From assembly GCA_016195765.1 (NCBI GenBank), contig JACPYZ010000071.1, forward strand, positions 1-13,077: DNA of 13,077 nucleotides. The letters run 5' to 3'. The position numbers and the translations under genes are program-made. The stretch comes from Candidatus Curtissbacteria bacterium. GTDB lineage: Bacteria > Patescibacteriota > Microgenomatia > Curtissbacterales > GWA2-41-24. Positions 6,664-13,077 of the stretch are shown here, piece after piece. Position 1 is the stretch's first letter, and the number at the start of each line of letters is the position of its first letter. The notes under the pieces are model-generated. The model did not search any database, was not told where the DNA came from, and was given only the letters and a program-made list of their open reading frames with translations.

Positions 6664-7944
6664 TTAAACCTTTAACAATTTCTCAAACCTCGCTGAATCC
6701 TTGAAAGGACCGATGACGGCAAGATTTAATTTCGACTCTGTCACCAAAAACTGCGCCATTCTTTGGATATCTTCGGCAGTTACTGCATCTATTTCGCGAA
6801 TGTATTCTTCGAGTTGTCTAATTCTGGTTTCGAACAGTTCGTCGCTACCATAACCCAAGGCAACCGACCTGGAATCTTCCCAAGAAAGCGCTAAGCCACC
6901 CTTAATGTATTCCTTGGCTTTGTTAAGTTCGCGCTCTGTGACTTTGTGATGAGCAATTGTTACGAATTCTTCCAATATGTATTTAAGAGCATCGTCTATT
7001 CTTTTGAGATCAACCCCAGCCGAAGCGGCTAACGTTCCGGTGTCGTGATAACCATCGTTGCCTGCCCGCACATAGTAAGCAAGCCCGTGTTTTTCGCGCA
7101 CATTTACAAATAAACGCGAACTCATTCCCCCGCCCAGAATTGTGCCCAGAATCGCCAGATTATAACGGTCCGGATGGGTTGCTGGTAAACCTCGGAAACC
7201 AACAACCAAATGCGCTTGGTCTGTATCTTTATATTGAATCGCCAGTTGTGGTTTGCTTTGCTCTTCTATAACTGGCAAGAATGGTGGCGCGATCCCTTTT
7301 ATATTTTTTCCGTAATATTTATTGACTAAATTAATTGTTTGCCCATGGTCAAAATGCCCGGCAATTGCCAGAACCAAATTGCTTGGTACATAGCGAGCCG
7401 CAACGTAATCACCAAAATCTTGTTTTGAAACTTTGCGAATAACATCTTTTTCCCCGCCTATATCCCAACCCAAAGGCTGGTCTCCCCACAACACATGCTC
7501 GTAAATTTCCGCCACGCGCCTTGCCGGCGTGTCTTGATAAAGATTAATTTCTTCGATGATGACGCCTCTTTCCTTTTCGATTTCTTTTGCATCGAACTTG
7601 CTGTTCCATAACATGTCAGAAAGCATGTCCAAAAGCAGTGGCAAGTGTTGGGAAGCTGCCTTAATGTGGTAGGCCGTTGATTCTTTGCCTGTAAATGCAT
7701 TGTAGTCAGCACCAATTGCATCCAGTTCATGAGAAATATCCAAAGCAGACGGCCTCTTGTGAGTACCTTTGAAAAACATGTGTTCCAAAAAGTGGGAAAT
7801 GCCGTTAGTTTGTTTTGTTTCGTAGCGACTACCGGCACCACACAAAACAATGGCGGTTACCGATTTAAAAGATGTGAGTGGCGCAAGAACTACCCGAAGG
7901 CCGTTTGGCAAAGTAAGCTTTTCAAATTCTTGAGTGTTATTCAT
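6664..7944 (-). CDS. M16 family zinc metallopeptidase (processing peptidase-like)
   Basis: This is a 426-aa peptidase of the insulinase/mitochondrial processing peptidase family. The inverted zinc motif H51-F-L-E-H55 lies in ISHFLEHMFFKGT. The third zinc ligand is in the E131/E132 pair of GVIIEEINLYQD, 76-77 residues after H55 as usual. The C-terminal half carries the family's GGGMSSRLF (271-279) and the Arg/Tyr pair R283 and Y290 in VREKHGLAY, which bind substrate in known members. The length and the intact catalytic half suggest an active two-domain subunit of the small bacterial kind. No signal peptide is present, so it should be cytoplasmic. The substrate is unknown. The ATG at 7944 is the first in frame. 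It follows the broken phosphoesterase gene in the same direction. Confidence 0.93.
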   Translation of the reverse strand: MNNTQEFEKLTLPNGLRVVLAPLTSFKSVTAIVLCGAGSRYETKQTNGISHFLEHMFFKGTHKRPSALDISHELDAIGADYNAFTGKESTAYHIKAASQHLPLLLDMLSDMLWNSKFDAKEIEKERGVIIEEINLYQDTPARRVAEIYEHVLWGDQPLGWDIGGEKDVIRKVSKQDFGDYVAARYVPSNLVLAIAGHFDHGQTINLVNKYYGKNIKGIAPPFLPVIEEQSKPQLAIQYKDTDQAHLVVGFRGLPATHPDRYNLAILGTILGGGMSSRLFVNVREKHGLAYYVRAGNDGYHDTGTLAASAGVDLKRIDDALKYILEEFVTIAHHKVTERELNKAKEYIKGGLALSWEDSRSVALGYGSDELFETRIRQLEEYIREIDAVTAEDIQRMAQFLVTESKLNLAVIGPFKDSARFEKLLKV

Positions 7945-7967
7945 AAATAATTAGAAATTTAGAGAGC

Positions 7968-8613
7968 CTATTGAATCTCGACGTCTTCAACATCCCAACT
8001 GTAATCGTCAAAGATTGTTAAAACACCAAAACGCGGACCCTGAAAGTTCCGCGCAGAAGTTACAGCTCCGATCGTGGTCATTTTAACACTTCCGTTTGGC
8101 GAATTGAAATTGGCAAAAAAATGTAAATCACCAGAAAAATAGCCGTCTGCTTTCTTTTGTTCGAGCAACTTCACTAAATCTTTTGCTTGTTGGGCAACTG
8201 CAGGTGTCACTGAACCCATGATATGAGTGCTTTGCGGGTGAAACGGCACCATATGGGCAAAAACCAAGTGTAATTTAGCACCTTGCGAAAGATCCTCTTC
8301 TAACTTTGCCCAATCGGCATTACTAATGCCTTTATATATATCACTATTATCTAATATAACAATCTGTATCCCTTCTTCTTGAAAAACGTGTGTCGAAGAA
8401 CCAAAAACAGACCAGTAATTATCGTGCGCTTCTCGCGTCGCTTCGTTTACACCTACCTGGGCTTCTTCGTTTATCTGTTTGTTGCGCCCATCCCACAAAT
8501 CGTGATCCCCCGCTGTTGTGTAAACCCGCTGGACGTTTAAAGTTATGGATAATATAAAAAAGGCTTAAAAGGGCAAAGGCTGCAGCCAGAAGAATTAAAA
8601 CAACTCTCTTCAC
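7968..8613 (-). pseudogene. Broken calcineurin-like metallophosphoesterase, exported
   Basis: An ATG at 8613 opens a signal-peptide-like segment of 28 residues (MKRVVLILLAAAFALL...), then the frame runs into unrelated sequence and stops. The phosphoesterase body continues in another frame from about 8564 to the TAG at 7968. It contains AGDHD (GDHD at 8499-8510, matching the GN-H-D metal motif), the FAHMVPFHP histidine, SGDLHFF (matching GHxH) and a DDYSWDVEDVEIQ tail. One base fewer in the A6 run at 8556-8561 (T6 on the coding strand) would join the frames. Even then the upstream D-x-H and G-D metal motifs are missing, because only about ten residues lie between the hydrophobic segment and VYTTAGDHD. 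The simplest reading is an internal deletion plus a frameshift; an assembly error is possible. A residual product from the TTG at 8498 would start inside the metal site. Confidence 0.75.
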
Positions 8614-8645
8614 AAAAGGATTTTACCACTAAGTGGATCCCAAAC

Positions 8646-10994
8646 CTAAGCATTTTGGGCAGCTTCGGCCTTGCGCATACCTGCCACCTGTTGCATCAGT
8701 TTAAGATCGTGTATGAGCACAAAATCACTACCCATCGCCGCGTATTGCAGAAATTGAGGAAATGAATTAATAACCCAAGCCTGAACAGACATGCCAAGCC
8801 TGTGAATACCTGTATCTGGCATCAGAAGCTCGTCCATCACATCATAAGCATGCAAGTAAGCATTAACTTCTGCTGTATTTAATTCGAGTGGTAGTTCAGG
8901 AAGGAGTTTATGCAAACGTTGTTCGTATTGAAATACATTCGCCGTTGCAACAATATCGGCAATTGGTATTCCACTTGCTTGAACAATATCAATGAGCGCA
9001 GGTTCAAGTGCGGGCTCGGAATACTTTAAATCTATTTTAACTCCAATTCGTTTTCCCGTCCTTTGACGATAGTCAGCAACCAAGGTAAGAGCATCTCGCA
9101 GCGGTAAAATATTTTCCCCGCTTGGCTCACCGTTTGTTAACCTAAACTCCACACCCTGCAATTGATCCTCTGTAAAATCTGTTGTATACCCAGTTGCAAA
9201 AGTCGAAACATCCAAAAGCCTGTCATGAGCTGCCAACCAGCCATCGCGACAAGGAACCAAATCTATTTCTACAACATTAACACCAAGTTCCATTGCTTCA
9301 AGAATTCCGCTACGGGTATTTTGGCCAAAACCACCTGCAATGTCTTTTGTCTTTGAACCACCATGACCAACAATTTGTGGCAAACCCTCGAGCCGAACTT
9401 CTGGCCGCAGGGATTGCAACTTGTTATCGTCTTCAAGTGCAAATGGTTCCTCGGTAAAAGTCTCCCAAAGCCTTCGCGTGTGACGCGATACCTCTCCATG
9501 CAAAAACAAGGCCTCAATACTGCCTGGATCCAAATGTTTGTAATCTTCTAAAAGTATTTTTAAAGATGTGCCAACAACATGCCTTTGGGTAGGGTGCAAA
9601 AAAACTCTTTTTAAAGGAAACTCGGTGTCATGATGCATGTAATTTGTAGCATAGGGCTGGTTTTTCCAATAATCGCGGTCAAAACTCAGAGGACCAACTT
9701 TTAAACCTGTCGCATTAAAAAATACTATATTACCATCTGTCTGTTTGAGAACGTTAACAACCTCAGAAGGACTGTTGTGAACATTATGTTGAATGGGAAT
9801 AATACCAATATCCAAACCCAAAACCTTACCAATAACATAAGGCACTACAAATTTGTTGTATTCCCTGGAAACTGGCATTGAATCACAAATCGACTGCGTA
9901 AGCTCGATAATGCCTTCAATCGAAGCTTCTTCTATTTGAGCACATTTTTCAAGAGATTCATCGTACCTATGAGCAAGTTGAGACTTTATTACAGATATTA
10001 AAGCAGAATAATCTTCTGATTCTTGTATTTTGACCAGAACATCAAAAAACTTTTCTCGCGCAAGCAGTGGAAATTCCTCAAAAACACTTTCGGGGTCAAA
10101 CTCTGTATCGCCCCCATTAAGCACATTAAAAATCACTTCCGTTGAAGAAAGATCGGTGCCTTTGGTTGGGTCTATAATTGGAGCAAGTATTGCAGTTTCC
10201 CCACCATTTAACGCAACCAGCGCCATTTCCCTTCTGACACCATCACTTACAACGTCCTTCAAAGTTTTTGCATAAATTATGTGTTGGAGCTGACCAATAA
10301 TACCTTCTGCTGTCAGTTCGTCGAAAGCAACAACGTGATCAACAACATCTACTGCCCCAAGTACAGCCATACGCTCTACCAAAGGATGAACGGGATGCAA
10401 AACATCAAAAACTCCAGTAATCACGACTACCTTCTTGCCATGGTCTTGATAAGAACCAATCATATCCGGCAAATCTGCTGCTCTAACATATTTACCTTCT
10501 CTGGTTTCCATCCTTTCGAGCCCAGCTTGGTAGGCAGATTTTCCTCTGCGAATGCGCTCTCTGGTAGTTGCCCCTACTGCGCCACTTAAATAATGAACGT
10601 TGCTGAAAAAAGACGCCTCACGATCTGGCAGCGAAATATTCTGCTGTGCTTGGGCATCTACAACATAATCAACAGAACTTAAACGGGAAAGAAAATGGTT
10701 AACTCCTTGCCGAGCGGCCAGCGACGTATCATGATAGTTACTGGCACAAACTGCCAAAGGCAAGCCTAAACCTCTTATCTGCCGCAGCGCATTAACAAAT
10801 CGCCAGTCGAACTGAATTGCACCAGAAAGTTCAACATATCTAACTTGGTGCTGCGAAATTGCTTGTCCTAATCCCTCTGGAGAAACTATCCTTGAAGGTA
10901 AGGGGTCGATCACAGAAAAATCACCCTGCCAATTAACTTCCGGCACGGCGCCATTTAAACGCGCAGACAAAGAATCGAGTTCTATGTTTGACAC
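8646..10994 (-). CDS. Nucleotidylyltransferase-like / glycerophosphodiesterase-like fusion protein
   Basis: This is a 782-aa protein with at least two enzyme-like domains. Residues about 186-295 look like a cytidylyltransferase-type domain: VVVITGVFDVLHPVH (189-203) matches G-x-FD-x(2)-H-x(2)-H, and DLSSTEVI (281-288) matches the I-S-S/T-T motif near the C-terminus of such domains. Residues about 538-765 look like a GDPD barrel: GHGG (543-546), QNT (558-560), VEIDL (575-579), AAHD (588-591), KIDLKY (653-658), and a C-terminal SVQAWVIN...GSDFVLIHD. The usual H-R-G is HGG, so the phosphate-contacting Arg is absent, and the ENT Glu is Gln. Residues 1-180 and 296-537 are unassigned. No membrane segment or signal peptide is visible. 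A role in glycerophospholipid or CDP-alcohol chemistry is inference only. The start is GTG at 10994 with weak ribosome-binding support. Confidence 0.75.
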   Translation of the reverse strand: MSNIELDSLSARLNGAVPEVNWQGDFSVIDPLPSRIVSPEGLGQAISQHQVRYVELSGAIQFDWRFVNALRQIRGLGLPLAVCASNYHDTSLAARQGVNHFLSRLSSVDYVVDAQAQQNISLPDREASFFSNVHYLSGAVGATTRERIRRGKSAYQAGLERMETREGKYVRAADLPDMIGSYQDHGKKVVVITGVFDVLHPVHPLVERMAVLGAVDVVDHVVAFDELTAEGIIGQLQHIIYAKTLKDVVSDGVRREMALVALNGGETAILAPIIDPTKGTDLSSTEVIFNVLNGGDTEFDPESVFEEFPLLAREKFFDVLVKIQESEDYSALISVIKSQLAHRYDESLEKCAQIEEASIEGIIELTQSICDSMPVSREYNKFVVPYVIGKVLGLDIGIIPIQHNVHNSPSEVVNVLKQTDGNIVFFNATGLKVGPLSFDRDYWKNQPYATNYMHHDTEFPLKRVFLHPTQRHVVGTSLKILLEDYKHLDPGSIEALFLHGEVSRHTRRLWETFTEEPFALEDDNKLQSLRPEVRLEGLPQIVGHGGSKTKDIAGGFGQNTRSGILEAMELGVNVVEIDLVPCRDGWLAAHDRLLDVSTFATGYTTDFTEDQLQGVEFRLTNGEPSGENILPLRDALTLVADYRQRTGKRIGVKIDLKYSEPALEPALIDIVQASGIPIADIVATANVFQYEQRLHKLLPELPLELNTAEVNAYLHAYDVMDELLMPDTGIHRLGMSVQAWVINSFPQFLQYAAMGSDFVLIHDLKLMQQVAGMRKAEAAQNA

Positions 10995-11048
10995 TTTATT
11001 TATAAATCCTAAAGGTGACAGGGGGCATTGGTGCTCGCTCTTACCAAC

Positions 11049-11078
11049 AAAAAAGAGCCCTTTCTCAGTAAAGGCCCC
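11049..11078 (-). terminator. Intrinsic terminator downstream of argS
   Basis: On the minus strand, GGGGCCTTT (11078-11070) pairs with AAAGGGCTC (11063-11055) around a 6-base loop ACTGAG, with one bulged G and some G-U pairs. A run of six T follows (11054-11049). It lies about 70 bases past the argS stop, so it fits argS termination. It also lies downstream of the promoter at 11117-11144 and before the fusion gene, so it could attenuate that gene. Confidence 0.65.
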
Positions 11079-11094
11079 TATAGTTTCGGGTCAT
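11065..11094 (-). other. Possible 9-codon leader ORF in the fusion-gene leader
   Basis: An ATG at 11094 on the minus strand begins MTRNYRGLY and ends in TGA at 11065-11067, inside the terminator loop. AAGG lies a few bases upstream of the ATG as a possible ribosome site. The position is that of an attenuation leader peptide, but the length makes chance likely. Confidence 0.2.
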
Positions 11095-11116
11095 TCTGCC
11101 TTGGATGTTAGGAGCA

Positions 11117-11144
11117 ATAATACTACTTCTAGGCCTATTGTCAA
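11117..11144 (-). promoter_or_regulatory. Sigma70-type promoter for the fusion gene leader
   Basis: On the minus strand a perfect TTGACA (11144-11139) and TATTAT (11122-11117) are separated by 16 bases. Transcription would start near 11110, giving a leader of about 115 bases before the GTG at 10994, with the terminator hairpin inside it. The -35 box lies 5 bases past the argS stop codon. Confidence 0.6.
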
Positions 11145-11149
11145 GAAGA

Positions 11150-12748
11150 CTACATTTTCGCGGGTGCGGAGATGCCAAGAAGATTTAGGGTATTTGCCAA
11201 AGTTATGCGTGTCGCCCCTACCAGGCCGAGCCTAGCACGCGTCATTTCTTCGTTTTGCGAGTCTAGTACTTTGCAGTTTTCGTAGAACTTATGAAAGCTA
11301 TCTGCCAGCTCTGTTGCGTAAGTGGTTAAGGCATTAACGGCAAAGGTCTGCGAGATATCTTCGACAAGCTCTGGCAACCTTGCGATTTTCCTAATTAGAT
11401 TAAGTTCGTAGTCGGTCGCAAGTAGTTGGTAGTCAATCTCTCCTTTGGCAATCCTCGATTCTTCTTTGGCCATAATCGAGCTTATCCTCGCATGTGCATA
11501 TTGAACGTAGAAAACCGGGTTTTTGCTGGATTTCTCTCGCGCTAAATCTAGATCAAAATCTATATGGGAATTCGCATCATGCATAAGGATAAAAAAGCGC
11601 ACGGCATCGCTGCCTACCATCTCAATTACTTCCCGCGCTGTTACAAAGTTACCAGAACGCTTGCTCATGGCAATAACTTCGCCCCCCTTTTTAAAACGCA
11701 CCCATTGGTAAAGAATTACATGGAAAATAGAAACGTCCCCACCCAAAGCTTTGATAACTGCCTGCAGCCTAGGCACATGGCCATGATGGTTAGCACCGAA
11801 GATATCAACAACCAAATCGTCGCCTTCTGCAAATTTAATCTTATGGTAGGCAATATCGTTACTAAAGTAGGTGTAACTACCATCGGTTTTAACCACAACC
11901 GTTTCGCGATCTTTTAAGAATTCATCGTTGGGTGCAAACCAACGAGCACCGTCTTTTTCCTTGATAAATCCCTTCTTATCCAGTTCCGCAATTGCCCTTT
12001 CTGTATCACCACTTTGCACAAAGCCAGATTCTGGGTAGACTTTATCAAACTTAATACCCATGGCCTCGCAATCTTTAAGAGTTTCGTCTAACATCATGTC
12101 GACCGCTAGCTTGCCAGCTTCTGCTGGGGTTTTAAAATCACCAATTTTCTCGATAATTTCTTTTATGTATTCGCCTTTGTATTCCTGATCTTCTAACTTT
12201 TGGCCTTTTGCAACATTCGCAATCGTTTCGCCGAGTTTTTGAACCTGGCCACCAATATCGTTATGAATATATTCCCGAAGCACTTTATAACCACTGGCCT
12301 CGAACACTCGTGCGAGGGTGTCCCCAAGCGGGCCCCCGCGCGCATTGCCAAAGTGCAAAGGACCAGTGGGGTTGGCAGAAACAAACTCTACTCTCGCCTT
12401 TTTCCCTTTACCTAGATTATTAGAGCCATAATCTTTAGTCTCTTTAAGAACCTTTTCAACTTCCTTTTGCCAAACTTCGGCTTTTACGAATATATTCACA
12501 AAACCAGGTCCAGCCACTTCTACTTTTTCGATGTAGCCTTGTTTTTGCAGACTACCGGCCAGTTTCTTCGCAATCTCAGTTGGGTTCTGCTTAGCTTGCT
12601 TGGCAAGCTTCATGGCAAGATTGGTCGCAAAGTCCCCGTTTTTAGCATCGTTTGTCCTTGCGAGATCAACTTCTAGCTCGTCAGTTGTAAGTTGTAAGTT
12701 GTCAGTTGTTTGTCTTACGTCCTTTTTAATTTGGTCACGAATATTCAT
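11150..12748 (-). CDS. argS: Arginyl-tRNA synthetase
   Basis: This class I enzyme charges tRNA-Arg with arginine in the cytoplasm. From the ATG at 12748 the protein has 532 residues. The N-terminal tRNA-contacting domain is about 1-105 (GDFATNLAMKLAK 38-50, GPGFVNIFV 80-88). The ATP site EFVSANPTGPLHFGNARGG (121-139) carries HFGN in place of HIGH. The KMSKS-type loop is AMSKRSGNFVT (360-370). The C-terminal all-helical anticodon domain is about 400-532, ending in the usual LLGISAPAKM. The frame stays open upstream to 12913, but those extra 55 codons overlap the divergent gene and do not look like ArgRS, so M at 12748 is chosen. Residues about 13-25 and 438-450 are encoded by 7-bp repeats and look like tolerated insertions in loops. 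The terminator at 11049-11078 probably ends the transcript. Confidence 0.95.
   Translation of the reverse strand: MNIRDQIKKDVRQTTDNLQLTTDELEVDLARTNDAKNGDFATNLAMKLAKQAKQNPTEIAKKLAGSLQKQGYIEKVEVAGPGFVNIFVKAEVWQKEVEKVLKETKDYGSNNLGKGKKARVEFVSANPTGPLHFGNARGGPLGDTLARVFEASGYKVLREYIHNDIGGQVQKLGETIANVAKGQKLEDQEYKGEYIKEIIEKIGDFKTPAEAGKLAVDMMLDETLKDCEAMGIKFDKVYPESGFVQSGDTERAIAELDKKGFIKEKDGARWFAPNDEFLKDRETVVVKTDGSYTYFSNDIAYHKIKFAEGDDLVVDIFGANHHGHVPRLQAVIKALGGDVSIFHVILYQWVRFKKGGEVIAMSKRSGNFVTAREVIEMVGSDAVRFFILMHDANSHIDFDLDLAREKSSKNPVFYVQYAHARISSIMAKEESRIAKGEIDYQLLATDYELNLIRKIARLPELVEDISQTFAVNALTTYATELADSFHKFYENCKVLDSQNEEMTRARLGLVGATRITLANTLNLLGISAPAKM
11403..11437 (-). repeat. Degenerate heptamer repeat inside argS, anticodon domain
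   Basis: On the plus strand there are five 7-bp units with an AGT core (AGTTCGT, AGTCGGT, one divergent unit, AGTTGGT, AGTCAAT). In argS they encode a DYQLLATDYEL stretch near residues 439-449, just before a helix of the anticodon-binding domain. The reading frame is kept. Confidence 0.6.
12683..12710 (-). repeat. Heptamer tandem repeat, four units, inside argS N-terminus
   Basis: On the plus strand AGTTGTA occurs twice in tandem (12683, 12690), followed by AGTTGTC and AGTTGTT. In argS this encodes about residues 13-22 (QTTDNLQLTT), between the first helix and the next strand of the N-terminal domain. Like the prepilin arrays it is 28 bases long. Confidence 0.85.
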
Positions 12749-12762
12749 CTTTTTAGGTTCAA

Positions 12763-12792
12763 TTGGAAGTATATCATCTACAATGTTACAAT
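12763..12792 (+). promoter_or_regulatory. Possible promoter of the right-edge gene
   Basis: TTGGAA (12763-12768) and TACAAT (12787-12792) are separated by 18 bases, and a TG at 12784-12785 makes the -10 box an extended one. Transcription would start near 12799, only about 7 bases before the ATG at 12806, so the mRNA would be nearly leaderless. Confidence 0.4.
12768..12776 (-). promoter_or_regulatory. Possible extended -10 promoter of argS
   Basis: On the minus strand TGATATACT (12776-12768) is an extended -10 element without a good -35 box. The start would fall near 12761, about 13 bases before the argS ATG. It overlaps the plus-strand promoter of the divergent gene. Confidence 0.4.
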
Positions 12793-12805
12793 TCGCCCCT
12801 AAAAC

Positions 12806-13077
12806 ATGGCAGAACACGAAGCTAGAAGATTTGAGCTGGCACCCCAACCAATCCCAGGTAGAGAAAGAGTCGTAGTTGCAAGAATTAAAGACCTTCAAAG
12901 CGGCCTTACCCAAACAATTGATGGTTCACAGGTCAGTACCGAAAACGCAACTCATCATGCCGCGATAGTTATTGGCTTAACAAGCATGCGGCCAGGTTTT
13001 CAGTTTGTAGATTCAATACACACTAGTTATTTTAGACAAACAGTATTTTTCCAGGACGGACCAAAAGTTGACGATGC
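12806..13077 (+). CDS. Unrecognised protein, N-terminal 90 residues, cut by window edge
   Basis: An ATG at 12806 opens a frame with no stop to the end of the window. The sequence begins MAEHEARRFELAPQPIPGRE and continues with RVVVARIKDLQSGLTQTIDG, a His pair (ATHHAAIVIGL), and FVDSIHTSYFRQTVFFQDG. It has no signal peptide or membrane segment and reads like a soluble cytoplasmic protein with alternating strand-forming stretches. I do not recognise the family. It is transcribed divergently from argS with only 57 bases between the start codons. There is no Shine-Dalgarno sequence, and the nearly leaderless promoter may explain that. Confidence 0.65.
   Translation, partial: MAEHEARRFELAPQPIPGRERVVVARIKDLQSGLTQTIDGSQVSTENATHHAAIVIGLTSMRPGFQFVDSIHTSYFRQTVFFQDGPKVDD

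Noticed and set aside
12749..12913. The 55-codon upstream extension of the argS frame
   Set aside because: It has no ArgRS character, contains the divergent promoters and overlaps the start of the plus-strand gene. M at 12748 gives the normal N-terminus.
1..13077. Possible recoding of TGA, since all complete genes end in TAA or TAG
   Set aside because: No conserved frame is interrupted by a TGA, and only about ten genes are present. TAA/TAG preference in AT-leaning DNA is enough to explain it.

Overview
The window most resembles a chromosome segment from a Candidate Phyla Radiation (Patescibacteria) bacterium, with Microgenomates the closest fit. This is inferred from gene style and was not tested by a search. 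The signs are two tandem long-leader prepilins, a CAP-domain protein with a His-rich N-terminus followed by a membrane anchor, a compact M16 peptidase, an ArgRS with an HFGN/MSKR signature, a tRNA without encoded CCA, very weak Shine-Dalgarno signals and short intergenic gaps. Every complete gene ends in TAA or TAG.

Left edge (1-340): two small minus-strand reading frames, a 51-aa single-span membrane protein and the start of a gene that leaves the window. They are divergent from a good promoter that fires directly into tRNA-Pro(CGG) at 342-413.

Plus-strand block (439-6649): (i) a six-helix voltage-sensor ion channel with an unusual selectivity filter; (ii) a 1091-aa prepilin whose head appears to be split by about 890 residues of adhesin-like modules; (iii) a normal 184-aa prepilin; (iv) a 90-aa three-span membrane protein; (v) an ORF holding only the C-terminal half of nucleoside diphosphate kinase; (vi) a membrane-anchored CAP-domain protein. 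The theme is the cell envelope, surface and adhesion.

Minus-strand block (12748 down to 6664): argS; a 782-aa fusion of a nucleotidylyltransferase-like domain with a divergent glycerophosphodiesterase domain; a broken metallophosphoesterase gene; and an M16 peptidase. A promoter, a 9-codon leader frame and an intrinsic terminator lie between argS and the fusion gene. At the right edge an unrecognised plus-strand gene diverges from argS and runs off the window.

A second layer of structure is a family of degenerate 7-bp tandem repeats, four or five units per site, with an AGT or GGT core. They sit at the first codons of both prepilins, in front of the second prepilin, directly before the CAP gene, and inside argS at two places. 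They are translated where they fall inside genes. The split prepilin, the repeat family and the nucleotidyltransferase-GDPD fusion are the parts most worth follow-up.
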